DNA from: Acidobacteriota bacterium
GTDB taxonomy: Bacteria; Acidobacteriota; Terriglobia; Acidiferrales; UBA7541
Reading direction: 5' to 3'
NCBI GenBank assembly: GCA_003165465.1
Contig: PLUM01000036.1
Span: 1 to 64,000 of the forward strand
Length of the DNA stretch: 64,000 nucleotides
Shown here: piece after piece, positions 33,552 to 42,660 of the stretch
Position numbering within the stretch: position 1 is the first letter of the stretch
Layout of the letters: every line of letters starts with the position of its first letter
Notes under the pieces: generated by a model
What the model saw: only the letters and a program-made list of their open reading frames with translations
What the model was told of the DNA's origin: nothing
The model's database searches: none
Program-made: the position numbers and the translations under genes

Positions 33552-33733
33552 TTGCGGCGGATCGTATCACACAAGCTGGTTGCGCGTACATGATCACTCT
33601 ACCATCCGGGAGCAAACGTCGTCCCGTGGTCAAATTGTCGGGATTATTTTGTTGGCTCGCTGTCACGCCCGTTGCAAAACTTGCCTGTCCCGCATACGCT
33701 ATGAACCGCGACGGAATTCAAAGAGAACACTAG

Positions 33734-34573
33734 ATGCAAATTGCGAGAGAAATGTCGATTGGAAATGTGCGCATTGGCGGCAACCAGCCGCTATTTTTGA
33801 TTGCGGGGCCGTGCGTGATCGAAAGCGAAACGCACGCGCTCATGCTCGCCGAGCGCCTCGTGGAAATCGCCGCTCACGCGAATGTGCCGTTCGTGTTCAA
33901 GGCCTCGTACGACAAAGCCAATCGCTCGTCCGAGCAATCGTACCGTGGGCCGGGGCTTTCCGAGGGTCTGCGCATCCTGAAAAAAATCAAGGAGCGCTTT
34001 GGCGTTCCGATTCTGACGGACATTCATGAAGTTTCCCAGGCGGCGCCCGTGGCCGAGGTCGCCGACATTCTGCAAATTCCCGCGTTTCTTTCGCGGCAGA
34101 CGGACCTGCTGATTGCCGCCGGAAAGACGCGCCGCGTGGTGAACCTGAAAAAGGGACAATTCCTTTCGCCGTGGGAAATGGCCAACGCCGTGGAGAAAAT
34201 AGCGAAGACTGGCAACGACCGCATCATCCTCACCGAACGCGGGGCATCCTTCGGTTATCAGAATTTGGTTGTCGATATGCGCTCTTTTCCGATCATGCGA
34301 AAGACGGGCTGCCCGGTGGTGTTCGACGTGACGCATTCGGTGCAGCTCCCTGGCGGAGCGGGGAAATCCAGCGGAGGCCAGCCGGAGTTTATCGAGTCGC
34401 TGGCTCGCGCGGGCGTTGCGGTGGGCGTGGACGGCGTTTTTCTGGAAGTGCACGAAAACCCAGGGAAAGCTCTTTCGGATGGAACGAACGCATTGCCGCT
34501 GGCGGAGTTGCCCGCGCTGCTCGGAAAACTGAAACAGATTGCCGCGCTCGTTCGCGGCTGGAGCGTGCAGTGA
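33734..34573 (+). CDS. kdsA: 3-deoxy-8-phosphooctulonate synthase
   Basis: The 279-residue enzyme condenses phosphoenolpyruvate with arabinose-5-phosphate to Kdo-8-phosphate for lipopolysaccharide. Seen are LFLIAGPCVIESE at the start, KASYDKANRSS, PILTDIHE, QIPAFLSRQTDLL, and VVFDVTHSVQLPGG. GPCVIES and the Cys following GP suggest the metal-dependent class is possible, but I did not assign it. Its TGA overlaps the GTG of kdsD, so the genes are coupled; kdsC follows. Confidence 0.95.
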   Translation: MQIAREMSIGNVRIGGNQPLFLIAGPCVIESETHALMLAERLVEIAAHANVPFVFKASYDKANRSSEQSYRGPGLSEGLRILKKIKERFGVPILTDIHEVSQAAPVAEVADILQIPAFLSRQTDLLIAAGKTRRVVNLKKGQFLSPWEMANAVEKIAKTGNDRIILTERGASFGYQNLVVDMRSFPIMRKTGCPVVFDVTHSVQLPGGAGKSSGGQPEFIESLARAGVAVGVDGVFLEVHENPGKALSDGTNALPLAELPALLGKLKQIAALVRGWSVQ

Positions 34574-35529
34574 GCCTCGATACAGCGAAACGCGTTTTGC
34601 GCATCGAGGCCGAGGCGCTCACCGAGCTTATCCAGAGGCTTGATGCGAGATTCGAGCGGGCCGTGGAGATTCTGCTGGCGTGCAAGGGCCGAGTGGTGGT
34701 GATTGGCATGGGCAAGTCGGGACTCATCGGCCGGAAAATCGCCGCGACGTTTTCGAGCACGGGCACGCCTTCGGTCTTTCTGCATCCGGCGGAAGCGGTG
34801 CACGGCGATCTGGGAATGCTGATGCGCGACGACGTGGCACTGGCCGTGAGCTACGGCGGCGAGACGGCGGAAATCGTCGCGCTGCTGGAGACCATCAAGC
34901 GGCTGGGGCTGCGCATGATCGCGCTCACCGGGTATCCTCGCTCCACAATTGCCGCGGCGAGCGACGCGGTGCTGGACGTGAGCGTGAAGGAAGAGGCGTG
35001 CTCGCTCAACCTCGCTCCGACGGCTTCGACAACGGCGGCCATGGCCATGGGCGACGCGCTCGCCGTCTCGCTGCTCGAGCGCCGGGGATTCAGCTCCGGC
35101 GATTTCGCCGCACTGCATCCCGGCGGGCGGCTGGGCAAAAAACTTTTGCGCGTCGAGAATCTGATGCACTCCGGAAACGACATGCCTCGCGTTTCAGTTG
35201 GCGCGAAAATGCCGGACGTCATCTATGAAATCAGCAAAAAGGGATTGGGCATGACGACGGTCGTGGACGGCGCGGGCCGCCTGGCGGGAATCCTGACCGA
35301 TGGCGACCTGCGCCGCTTGATGCAGCAGCGGGGCGCGGCCACGATGGACCTGGTGGTCGGCGAGTGCATGAACAAGACTCCGCGGACGCTCGCGCCGGGC
35401 GAACTTGCGGGCAGCGCGCTGCGCATGATGGAGGAGCGGAAGATCACTTCGCTCGTCGTGGTCGATGCCGCGGGAAATCCGCTGGGCGTCGTCCATCTGC
35501 ACGATCTCTGGACTCTAGAACTTTTTTAA
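34570..35529 (+). CDS. kdsD: arabinose-5-phosphate isomerase
   Basis: The GTG start at 34570 overlaps the kdsA stop (GTGA) and gives 319 residues. The SIS sugar-isomerase domain spans residues ~30-190 (GRVVVIGMGKSGLIGRKIAA, SYGGETAEIV, and LAPTASTTAAMAMGDALA), followed by a pair of CBS domains (~200-319, LTDGDLRRLM). It interconverts ribulose-5-phosphate and arabinose-5-phosphate, feeding KdsA. A longer reading of this frame begins inside kdsA and is not real. Confidence 0.95.
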   Translation: MSLDTAKRVLRIEAEALTELIQRLDARFERAVEILLACKGRVVVIGMGKSGLIGRKIAATFSSTGTPSVFLHPAEAVHGDLGMLMRDDVALAVSYGGETAEIVALLETIKRLGLRMIALTGYPRSTIAAASDAVLDVSVKEEACSLNLAPTASTTAAMAMGDALAVSLLERRGFSSGDFAALHPGGRLGKKLLRVENLMHSGNDMPRVSVGAKMPDVIYEISKKGLGMTTVVDGAGRLAGILTDGDLRRLMQQRGAATMDLVVGECMNKTPRTLAPGELAGSALRMMEERKITSLVVVDAAGNPLGVVHLHDLWTLELF

Positions 35530-35565
35530 CCCGCAATTTTCAGATTTCGTGGCAGCAGGTTTTCT

Positions 35566-35671
35566 CAGCTTTTTCTGTGCCCTCTGTGTCTTCTGTGTTA
35601 AAGGTTTTTCTTCGGCGACGGAAAAGCTTTAACACAGAGGACACGGAGAAAAACGAGGGCACGGAGAAAAC
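35566..35671. repeat. palindromic repeat family F, copy 2
   Basis: TTTTTCTGTGCCCTCTGTGT then CTTCTGTGTTAAAGG, opposite GCTTTAACACAGAGGACACG then GAGAAAAA. Same core as 1591-1683. It separates kdsD from kdsC. Confidence 0.8.
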
Positions 35672-35697
35672 CGGGGCCTCGGAGAGGCTGCATTCGG

Positions 35698-36264
35698 ATG
35701 CCAAAAAAACAGGCGAGCAAAAAAATAGCGCCATCGCTCATCGCGCGCGCGAAAAAAATTCGAGTGCTGCTCATGGACGTCGACGGAGTGCTCACCGACG
35801 GCCACATCTGGCTGCTTTCGCGCCGGGATGGCACGGCCAGCGAAATCAAGGGATTCAGCGCGTACGACGGGGCGGGACTGAAGCTCGCGCGCGCCGCAGG
35901 GCTTCGCACCGGGGTCATCACCGGAAGGGAATCGACCGCCATGGAGCAGCGCGCGAGAGAGTGCGAAATCGAGTTCGTGTATCAGCATCGCGCGACGAAG
36001 CTCGGCGCGCTCGAAGAGATTTTGCGGATCACCGGGGCTGACAGCGGCGAAGTCGCCTATGTTGGCGACGATCTGCCCGATATTCCCGTGTTGCAGCGCG
36101 TGGGTCTGGCCGTTGCGGTGTCCAATGCCGTGCCGGAGGTGAAACGCGCGGCGCATTTTGTTACGTCGCGCGCGGGCGGCGACGGCGCGATTCGCGAAGT
36201 GATCGAGTTGATCGTGAAGGCGCAGGGGAAGTGGGCCGTCGCATCGCGCGATGCCATGGCATAG
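35698..36264 (+). CDS. kdsC: 3-deoxy-D-manno-octulosonate 8-phosphate phosphatase
   Basis: The 188-residue HAD phosphatase has motif I LLMDVDGVLTDGHIWL (intact DxD), ITGRES (motif II), Lys in RATKLGALEEIL (motif III) and VGDDLPDIPVLQRVGLAVAV (motif IV), the KdsC C0-type tetramer family. It removes phosphate from Kdo-8-P. With kdsA and kdsD it completes the conversion of ribulose-5-P to Kdo. The ATG at 35698 is adjacent to the family F palindrome; the basic leader KKQASKK is unusual but short. Confidence 0.93.
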   Translation: MPKKQASKKIAPSLIARAKKIRVLLMDVDGVLTDGHIWLLSRRDGTASEIKGFSAYDGAGLKLARAAGLRTGVITGRESTAMEQRARECEIEFVYQHRATKLGALEEILRITGADSGEVAYVGDDLPDIPVLQRVGLAVAVSNAVPEVKRAAHFVTSRAGGDGAIREVIELIVKAQGKWAVASRDAMA

Positions 36265-36310
36265 GAGAAGCGGGGAATCGCTGTTTGTCTTTTACGTATG
36301 GCGAAACGGA

Positions 36311-36410
36311 CAGACCCACCCTTCGCAAAAGGCGCGAAGGATGGGGCACCCACGGAAACGGACGTGCCCACGGAAGAAGAGAGATTCCTCGCTGCGCTCG
36401 GAATGACAAG
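36311..36410. repeat. single-arm copies of repeat families E and D, side by side
   Basis: GACCCACCCTTCGCAAAAGG then CGCGAAGGATGGGGCACCC (family E, 36313-36351) is followed by GAGAGATTCCTCGCTGCGCT then CGGAATGACA (family D arm, ~36379-36409). The same two families are adjacent again at 50811-50912. Confidence 0.75.
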
Positions 36411-36492
36411 AAACAGGGAATGGCAAGAAATAGAGACTTTATCCACAGTCTTTAAAGCCCGCGCCACTAAAAGCAAAATAGAAGGCTGCCGT

Positions 36493-36909
36493 TCATGCGT
36501 AGGCCAGCACGACCGCGCCAGTGAAAATGAACGCTCCTCCCACCCAGTGGTGCCACGTCATTCGTTCGTGGAGAAAAATTGCGGCCAGCGCGATGGCGAT
36601 CACGACGCTGAGCTTATCGACGGGAGCGACCTGCGAGGCTTCGCCCAGTTGCAGCGCGCGGAAATAACACAGCCAGGACAGGCTGGTGGCGATCCCCGAC
36701 AGAATTAAGAAAATCCAGGTGCGCTTGCCGATTTCGGAGAACGCTTGGTTCTTGGTCGCCAGCGCAATCGCCCACGCGAAGACCAGAATGACCACGGTGC
36801 GGATGGCCGTCGCCATGTTCGAGTTGATTTGCTGAACGCCAACCTTGGCGAGAATCGCCGTCAGCCCGGCGAAAAATGCGGAGAGCAGAGCCCATAGAAA
36901 CCAGTTCAT
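36493..36909 (-). CDS. EamA-family single-domain transporter protein
   Basis: The 138-residue protein has four transmembrane helices and the EamA (DMT) pattern: an opening FLWALLSAFFAGLTAILAKV, a middle WIFLILSGIATSLSWLCYFR, and LSVVIAIALAAIFLHERMTW before the last helix (VGGAFIFTGAVVLAYA). Single-repeat members probably dimerise. The substrate is unknown. It is a lone gene, with divergent and convergent neighbours separated by repeats. Confidence 0.82.
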   Translation of the reverse strand: MNWFLWALLSAFFAGLTAILAKVGVQQINSNMATAIRTVVILVFAWAIALATKNQAFSEIGKRTWIFLILSGIATSLSWLCYFRALQLGEASQVAPVDKLSVVIAIALAAIFLHERMTWHHWVGGAFIFTGAVVLAYA

Positions 36910-36964
36910 GCCGTCTCCTTATCCGATGCCTTGCATTTTGAAGTACGAGCAATTCAATCGGCGA

Positions 36965-37030
36965 TCCATTGTAGTGACGCGAGCACAAAAACTGCCGGCG
37001 GGACGCCGACGCTACCAAATCCGTGCCACC
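36965..37030. repeat. palindromic repeat family B, mostly one arm
   Basis: CGAGCACAAAAACTGCCGGC then GGGACGCCGACGCTACCAAA is the right arm of the element seen complete at 46128-46209. It lies 6 nt from the SMP-30 gene stop. Confidence 0.7.
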
Positions 37031-37035
37031 AAACT

Positions 37036-38070
37036 CTAGCGAATGCCCGAAATGTTTACGCGAATCTTGTACACGCCGGTGCGGGCCGCTATATAGAGAG
37101 TTTTATTGTCCTTGTCGCCGAAGCAGAGGTTCGCGACAAATTGCGGCGTCAGGATCGTGCCCAGGTGTTTTCCCTCCGGCGATAAAATCCAGATGCCGCG
37201 CGGCCCGGACTCGTAGATATTTCCCTGCGTGTCCACCTTCACGCCGTCCGTGATTCCCCCGGCGGTATCCGAACTCATATCGATGAACATGCGGCTGTTT
37301 GTGAGCGTGTCGTCGGGCTGCACGTCATAGCGGCGGAGATATTTATTCTGACTGCCATTCGCGTAGAGAACTTTTTCGTCGGGCGAAAACGCGAGGCCGT
37401 TTGGCGTGGGAATATCCTTGATCGCCAGCGTGACCTTGCCATCCTTCCACATGAAAATTCCAGCAAAGTCCAATTCCTTGCGGGGATCTTTATCCCTGCC
37501 GCGCAGGCCGCCGAAGCCGTCGGTGAAATAAATCGCGCCATCCTTTTTCACGACGAGGTCGTTCGTTCCTCCAAACCGTTTGCCTTCGTAACGGTCGGCC
37601 AGGATGGTGCGCTTGCCGTCCTTCTCAATCCGGTCGATGGAGCGGCCCGTCCACGTGGCGATCAGCAATCGGCCCTGCCGGTCCAGCGCCAGGCCATTCG
37701 ATCCGATCATGTAGAAAACATCCTTGCGTTCGGCGTCCGGTTGCGGCATGCCGACGCGCCAGATGTCGTAGCCCGTATAGCCGCTGTGGTCGAGGTAGAG
37801 GGAAACTTTTCCTTCGGGCGTGAGCTTGTAGATTACATTCGCATACATGTCGCTCAGGAGCAGGTAGCCGCTGTTTCCTTCGTCGGTCCATACGATTCCT
37901 TCGGTGAAACCAAAATCGTTGCTTACGAGTTCGAGTTTGGCGTCGGGAGAGATGAGCGCGTCGAGCGAAGGATCGAGCTTGACGATCGTTTTGTCGTCCG
38001 GCGCTTGCGCCCGCAAGGAACCGAACGTCATGCAGAGAACTGAGAAAACAAGCAGCAGCGATTTCTTCAT
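37036..38070 (-). CDS. secreted SMP-30/gluconolactonase-like beta-propeller protein
   Basis: The 344-residue protein has a signal peptide (MKKSLLLVFSVLCMTFGSLRA). SMP-30/Gre/LRE features include FTEGIVWTDEGNSGYLLLSD, GLALDRQGRLLIATWTGRS, GTNDLVVKKDGAIYFTDGFG (Asn/Asp metal ligands) and PNGLAFSPDEKVLYAN. The family hydrolyses sugar lactones with a divalent metal; the periplasmic substrate here is unknown. Monocistronic, on the minus strand. Confidence 0.85.
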   Translation of the reverse strand: MKKSLLLVFSVLCMTFGSLRAQAPDDKTIVKLDPSLDALISPDAKLELVSNDFGFTEGIVWTDEGNSGYLLLSDMYANVIYKLTPEGKVSLYLDHSGYTGYDIWRVGMPQPDAERKDVFYMIGSNGLALDRQGRLLIATWTGRSIDRIEKDGKRTILADRYEGKRFGGTNDLVVKKDGAIYFTDGFGGLRGRDKDPRKELDFAGIFMWKDGKVTLAIKDIPTPNGLAFSPDEKVLYANGSQNKYLRRYDVQPDDTLTNSRMFIDMSSDTAGGITDGVKVDTQGNIYESGPRGIWILSPEGKHLGTILTPQFVANLCFGDKDNKTLYIAARTGVYKIRVNISGIR

Positions 38071-38199
38071 ATATTCCTCACTCCATCGGAAATGCGGCGC
38101 GCGTCCATGGGTATTGCGAATCCTTTAGCTTGCGCGGGAAGGGAAGTCAAGAAGTATCGCCCAATCGCCCGAATCGGAGGTGCGCTTGGATTTTATCTT

Positions 38200-38526
38200 T
38201 TAAAATTTAGCTGTGGGAAACAGAATTGTCATTTGCGTGAAATGTTTCGACCGGCGAACCACGTACCAGCAGGGAGTATATCCGTAGTGCGGGAAGAGGG
38301 AGTGAACGCAGGATTCGGTTTCCATGGGCGATTGCGCGTCCAGCGCGTACTCGACTTTGTTGCCCTTCTGTGGAATCTCGAGGATGTGGGGATAGGTGAT
38401 GGTATCGAACGGATCGCCCGGTTTTTGTGCGCTCATGCGGCGGCGAACCGAAGCGTAGTCATAGCCATAAGCGATGGCGAGCAGCATAAGCAAGGCGTAG
38501 AAGACGCGGATCAAGGGTGTGCGCAT
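38200..38526 (-). CDS. small membrane-anchored hypothetical protein
   Basis: From ATG 38526 the protein has 108 residues: an N-terminal hydrophobic segment (LIRVFYALLMLLAIAYGYDY) then a soluble ~85-residue tail containing two Cys (ESCVHSLFPHYGYTPCWYVV) that could form a disulfide if periplasmic. No family is recognised. An in-frame ATG at 38553 is also possible. Confidence that it is a gene is moderate. Confidence 0.45.
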   Translation of the reverse strand: MRTPLIRVFYALLMLLAIAYGYDYASVRRRMSAQKPGDPFDTITYPHILEIPQKGNKVEYALDAQSPMETESCVHSLFPHYGYTPCWYVVRRSKHFTQMTILFPTAKF

Positions 38527-38579
38527 GGAAAGTTTCAGTGAATATAGTCGCACATTTTAGGAGTGCTTGCTGCCGGTGA

Positions 38580-38614
38580 GTGTCTGGTAGCGTCGGCTGA
38601 AGCCTACGCCACAC
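38580..38614. repeat. family A repeat, short degenerate copy
   Basis: GTCTGGTAGCGTCGGCTGAA then GCCTACGCCACACG keeps the element's end-box and GGCTGAAGCC core but lacks the opposite arm. Confidence 0.5.
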
Positions 38615-38663
38615 GGGCAGGCAGAAGCATAGCATTTGCTTCAACGGGTGCGGAGATCTGGCG

Positions 38664-38698
38664 CAAGCGCCCCGCGACGAATCGTCACGGGGCGCTTG
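38664..38698. other. long perfect hairpin downstream of htrA
   Basis: CAAGCGCCCCG/CGGGGCGCTTG (11 bp) encloses GACGA-A-TCGTC, making an almost unbroken stem. It lies 45 nt past the htrA stop on the minus strand. No U-run follows, so it may be a Rho-dependent or processing stem. Confidence 0.6.
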
Positions 38699-38742
38699 AA
38701 CCATCATCGGGAGGAGCCGATGGGATGGAGTGTGTGTTCCGA

Positions 38743-40239
38743 TTACTCGGCGATGAAGAGCGTCGTGCCTTTGCGATTCACGAGGAGCAAGGGATTCTTG
38801 CCGGCCTTGCGGACCGTTTCCTCGAATTGCGCGACGTTCTTTACCGTCTGATGATTCACTTCCTGAATGATGTCGCCGGGCCGCAGTCCCGCCGCCGCGA
38901 GCGTGCTGGACGGGTTGAGGTCCGTGACGACCACTCCCGTGGTTGACGCGGGTATGCCCAACTGTCTCGCCGACTGCGCGTCGAGATTGTCCACGGTCAC
39001 ACCGTCGAGAACCTGGTCGGACGATCCCTCCTCGCTCTTGGCCTGCTCCTTATCGGCCGGCAGATCGCCGAGCTTGACGGATAGATCATTCGGTTTGCCG
39101 TTGCGCAGGAATTTCAATTTCACGGTAGAGTTCGGATCCATCATGGAAATGGCCATCCGCAACTGGCGGCTGTCTTCCATTGCGTTTCCGTTGACTTCCA
39201 GAATCACGTCGCCTCTCTGGAGGCCGTTTCTCGAAGCCGGGCCGTCGGGGGTGACATCGCCCACGAGGACGCCCTTCATGTCCTTCAGGTCCATCGCCTT
39301 GGAAATGCCCGGCGTAATGTCCTGAATCATGATGCCGAGGTAGGCGCGGTTGACCTTGCCGTGATCAAGAATTTGATTCATCACGCTGCGCGCCAGATTG
39401 ACGGGAATGGCAAAGCCGATGCCTTCGTTGCCGCCCGAGCCGTGCGAAAGGATGGCGGTGTTGATGCCAACGAGTTCGCCGCGATCGTTGATCAGCGCGC
39501 CGCCGGAATTGCCCGGATTAATCGGCGCGTCCGTCTGGATGAAATCCTCGTAATCTTCAATGCCCAGATTGCCGCGGTTCATCGCGCTGATGATGCCCAT
39601 CGTGACGGTCTGCCCGACGCCAAACGGATCGCCGATCGCCAGGGCATAATCGCCCACTTGCACTTTGGAGGAATCGCCGATGGTGATGGAGGGAAATCCG
39701 CTGCCTTCCACCTTGAGCACGGCAATGTCCGTCTTGGGATCGGTGCCAATCACTTTGGCCTTCAACTGGCGCTTGTCGGAAAACGTGATGCGGACGTCCG
39801 TGGCGCCATCGATTACGTGGTTGTTGGTCAAGATGTAGCCGTCAGGGCTGACGATGACGCCCGACCCTAGGCTCTCCTCGCGATGGTCGCGCGGCTTGGG
39901 CTGATTTCCGGAATTGGGGCCGAACTGTTGCCCAAAAAACTGTTGGAAAAATGGAGGTATTCCGTCCTGCATCCCGTCCTGCATTCCAGGCTGATCGGAT
40001 GCCTTGACGACCTTGGACGTGGAGATATTCACGACGTCCGGCAGAACGGTTTTCACAATGGGAGCGAAGCCCATTTTGCTGGGGCCTTCGGCCGGGTCGG
40101 CCATCTTCAAGGAAATATGCACGCCGGGTGTAAACAATTGCTGGCTGGCGCGAGCCACGCCCCAACCGGCCATCCCGAGCACAAGAATCATTGCGCCGGC
40201 CATCCATTTCGATTTTCCCTTAAATCCTAGTAAATTCAT
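38743..40239 (-). CDS. periplasmic serine protease HtrA/DegP (Do family)
   Basis: The 498-residue protein has an N-terminal membrane anchor (WMAGAMILVLGMAGWGVARA). The trypsin-like triad is intact: His in ILTNNHVIDGA, Asp in DPKTDIAVLKVEG, and Ser in NPGNSGGALIND. Two PDZ domains follow (~residues 290-385 and ~400-495; RAYLGIMIQDITPGISKAM opens the first). The Q/G/N-rich loop before the protease domain (FFQQFFGQQFGPNSGNQ) resembles the DegP LA loop. It degrades or chaperones misfolded envelope proteins. Gene name degP or degQ is not resolved. Confidence 0.93.
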   Translation of the reverse strand: MNLLGFKGKSKWMAGAMILVLGMAGWGVARASQQLFTPGVHISLKMADPAEGPSKMGFAPIVKTVLPDVVNISTSKVVKASDQPGMQDGMQDGIPPFFQQFFGQQFGPNSGNQPKPRDHREESLGSGVIVSPDGYILTNNHVIDGATDVRITFSDKRQLKAKVIGTDPKTDIAVLKVEGSGFPSITIGDSSKVQVGDYALAIGDPFGVGQTVTMGIISAMNRGNLGIEDYEDFIQTDAPINPGNSGGALINDRGELVGINTAILSHGSGGNEGIGFAIPVNLARSVMNQILDHGKVNRAYLGIMIQDITPGISKAMDLKDMKGVLVGDVTPDGPASRNGLQRGDVILEVNGNAMEDSRQLRMAISMMDPNSTVKLKFLRNGKPNDLSVKLGDLPADKEQAKSEEGSSDQVLDGVTVDNLDAQSARQLGIPASTTGVVVTDLNPSSTLAAAGLRPGDIIQEVNHQTVKNVAQFEETVRKAGKNPLLLVNRKGTTLFIAE

Positions 40240-40369
40240 GGGTTCTCCCTGTCTGCAAGACGAAGCGTCAAAATTTCTGGCAGTGCGTTGCCAGCAATGT
40301 GTTCCCTTTATCAGACGGATGAGATCGCGGCGGGTTAGCGCGCAACTTTGGAGGAATTTCGGTTTGGTT

Positions 40370-40497
40370 TGGTGGCGTAGGCTTTAAGCCTGCGCCGTAA
40401 AGCAGGGCGCAGCCCGCGAAATGCCGCGTGCCCAAAACCAATTTCAGGGCCCAAAAAACCTGCGCCACTGAAACTGCGCAGGCTGAAGCCTACTCCA
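40370..40497. repeat. palindromic repeat family A, long degenerate copy
   Basis: TGGTGGCGTAGGCTTTAAGC then CTGCGCCGTAAAGCAGGGCG on one side and CTGCGCAGGCTGAAGCCTAC on the other, with an 80-nt centre. It lies 9 nt beyond the BaiN-like stop. The centre resembles that of the copy at 57622-57756. Confidence 0.75.
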
Positions 40498-40505
40498 TCT
40501 TGTGC

Positions 40506-41672
40506 TTACAGTGCGCGGCCTGTCGCCGCGCCCGAAGCCCAGGCCCATTGGAAATTGTATCCGCCCAGGTGCCCTGTGACATCGACCACTTCGCCGATGA
40601 AAAATAGTCCCGGCACTTCGCGGCTTTCCAGGGTTTTGCTCGACAGTTCTTCAGTATCCACGCCGCCCGCCGTGACTTCGGCCTTTTCGTAGCCTTCCGT
40701 GCCTGTGGGCTCGACGGTCCATTCGTGCACCTGGCGTTCCAGCTCGTCCAAGGACGGGTTGGTCCAGGCCGATGGCGGGTGCAATTCCAGCCATCGAGCG
40801 GCGAGGCGCTTGGGGAGAATGGCCTGCAGGGCGGCGCGCGCGGCGATAATATTTCTTTCCTTGGCGTTGCGAATTGCCGAGGTGACGTCGCGGCCGGGCG
40901 CGAGGTCGATTCGGATAGGGCAATTTTCCCGCCAATACGTGGAAATCTGCAGGATGGCCGGACCGCTCAATCCTCGATGCGTGATCAGCATTTTCTCGCG
41001 GAACGCCGAATGGTCGGCGCGCACCTCGACTTCCGTGGAGACGCCCGACAAATCGCAGAATTGCGCGCGGTCGTTTGTCCCCAGGACGAGCGGAACGAGC
41101 GCGGGCCTCGTTTCGCGGATTTTCAAGCCGAATTGTCGGGCGATGTCATAGCCGAAAGAGGTCGCGCCCATTTTGGGAATCGAAAGGCCGCCGGTCGCGA
41201 CGACCAGGGCCGGCGCATGAAATTCATCGGAATCCGTGCGAACAATAAATGCGTCCGCGCGGCGAATCTCTTGAATGTGGCAATTCAAAATCATTTGCAC
41301 GCCAGCGGTTCGGCACTCGGTTTCGAGCATTTCCAGAATGTCTTGCGCCGAACGGTCGCAGAAAAGCTGGCCGAGGGTTTTTTCGTGATAGGGAATGCCA
41401 TGCTTTTCGACCAGTGCGATGAAGTCGGACGGCTGGTAGCGGGCCAGAGCCGATTTCATGAAGTGGGGATTTGCGGAATGAAAATGTTCCGGCAGACAAT
41501 GGAGGTTGGTGAAATTGCAGCGGCCGCCGCCGGAGATCAGAATTTTGTTGCCCGCGCGGCTGGCACGCTCGAGGATCGCGACGCGCCGCCCGCGTTTGCC
41601 CGCCTCAATCGCGCACATCAGCCCCGCGGCCCCAGCGCCCAGAATTACGGCATCGAATTTGTGGATTGTCAT
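40506..41672 (-). CDS. BaiN/HI0933-family NAD(P)/FAD-dependent oxidoreductase
   Basis: The 388-residue flavoprotein starts FDAVILGAGAAGLMCAIEAG, an FAD-binding GxGxxG Rossmann motif. It is followed by the family-defining GNKILISGGGRCNFTN, HAPALVVATGGLSIPKMGAT, and a C-terminal GLFFIGEVVDVTGHLGGYNF then QWAWASG. The HI0933/YhiN/BaiN family is widespread; BaiN is linked to bile-acid 7-dehydroxylation in gut clostridia, but most members, as here, have no known substrate. Single gene, minus strand. Confidence 0.9.
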   Translation of the reverse strand: MTIHKFDAVILGAGAAGLMCAIEAGKRGRRVAILERASRAGNKILISGGGRCNFTNLHCLPEHFHSANPHFMKSALARYQPSDFIALVEKHGIPYHEKTLGQLFCDRSAQDILEMLETECRTAGVQMILNCHIQEIRRADAFIVRTDSDEFHAPALVVATGGLSIPKMGATSFGYDIARQFGLKIRETRPALVPLVLGTNDRAQFCDLSGVSTEVEVRADHSAFREKMLITHRGLSGPAILQISTYWRENCPIRIDLAPGRDVTSAIRNAKERNIIAARAALQAILPKRLAARWLELHPPSAWTNPSLDELERQVHEWTVEPTGTEGYEKAEVTAGGVDTEELSSKTLESREVPGLFFIGEVVDVTGHLGGYNFQWAWASGAATGRAL

Positions 41673-42047
41673 TGTGGATGATCAACGGCGGCGCGTACGT
41701 CGCGCCTAACGGGGAAGATTATGGCATTCTCCGGGGGGCATTTCTCGTTTTACAAAGATGCGCCTCGATTATTTGGGGTTCTGAACGGCCTAAGTGTTGC
41801 ATGGTCTGGCGGAAGATCCCCGTCTCTACGGAGATTCAGGTGTTGGCTGTAGGGGCACGGCAATGCCGTGCCCCTACAGCGGCGACATAACTAAAATGGG
41901 GCACCATCCATCGTTTGCGTGAATTATCTCAGCAGAGCTGGGGAGAAATGCAGGCTAAGTTTATTTCTAAACCGCTCCGATGCTGGTATGATGCCGCGCA
42001 TCGTTCGACTTCCAAATGGCAAAGCGTTCCATCGGTGGAGGCGCTTC
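41673..42047. other. divergent intergenic region with palindrome C
   Basis: About 375 nt between BaiN-like and the DUF6152 gene contain the family C palindrome and no plausible gene; upstream readings of the DUF6152 frame (from 41919) lack a ribosome site. Confidence 0.4.
41846..41880. repeat. palindrome family C, copy 3
   Basis: GCTGTAGGGGCACGGCA-A-TGCCGTGCCCCTACAGC: 17-bp perfect arms around one central base. Confidence 0.92.
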
Positions 42048-42446
42048 ATGAAAAGCAGGCTGCTTGTGGCTCTCGCGGCGTTCGCGGGAATTTTCTTGTT
42101 TTCGGGCGTGGCGTTCGCTCATCACGGTGTGGCCGGATATGACCTGACGAAGACGGTCACGGTGCACGGGACAGTAACGAAGTTCGATTGGAGCAATCCT
42201 CACGTCGTCGTTTATGTGGACGCGAAGAGCGATAGCGGGGAGATGCAGCACTGGACGATCGAGTTCGCCGCGCCGATTCATATGGTGCGCGCCGGGTGGA
42301 CGAAGAATGCGATGAAGGCCGGAGACGACGTTGTGATTGACACGCATCCCTCGCGAAATGGCGCGCCCGTCGGAATTACCAGCACGATTACGTTCATTCT
42401 CAAGGTTGTCGTCAACGGCCAGCCGCTTCCCACTCGCGCCGATTAA
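42048..42446 (+). CDS. DUF6152 family secreted protein (module copy 2)
   Basis: ATG 42048 follows GGAGG by 7 nt and gives 132 residues. The signal peptide (SRLLVALAAFAGIFLFSGVA) ends just before AHHGVAGYD, the DUF6152 hallmark. VTVHGTVTKFDWSNPHVVVY and a C-terminal GDDVVIDTHPSRNG match the copy at 5606-5983. The gene precedes its SGLW-family partner by 214 nt with a family A palindrome in between, the reverse of the order in copy 1. Function unknown. Confidence 0.85.
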   Translation: MKSRLLVALAAFAGIFLFSGVAFAHHGVAGYDLTKTVTVHGTVTKFDWSNPHVVVYVDAKSDSGEMQHWTIEFAAPIHMVRAGWTKNAMKAGDDVVIDTHPSRNGAPVGITSTITFILKVVVNGQPLPTRAD

Positions 42447-42546
42447 TTTTTATTTCTCGCGAGATGCGTTGGAGTAAGTTTTGTGTGCGTGGTTTCGTGG
42501 CGTGGGCTTTACAGGTTGCGAAAAAAGTTGAATCGCAGCGGATTTG

Positions 42547-42628
42547 AGTAGCACCGACTTCAGCCTGTGTGGTTTTGATTTGTGCGCACGCGAAAGTGAA
42601 AGGAACACAGGCTGAAGCCTGTGCTACT
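42547..42628. repeat. palindromic repeat family A, copy 4
   Basis: AGTAGCACCGACTTCAGCCT then GTGTGG, opposite GAACACAGGCTGAAGCCTGT then GCTACT, with a ~25-nt centre. It lies between the two genes of the DUF6152 module. Confidence 0.85.
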
Positions 42629-42660
42629 AAAGCAGGCAAGCCCAGGCATTCGGGAGGAAA

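Noticed and set aside
33545-33733. 62-codon plus-strand frame ending directly at the kdsA ATG
   Set aside because: Begins inside the amidase gene on the other strand, has no ribosome site and no recognisable protein features; adjacency to kdsA appears accidental.
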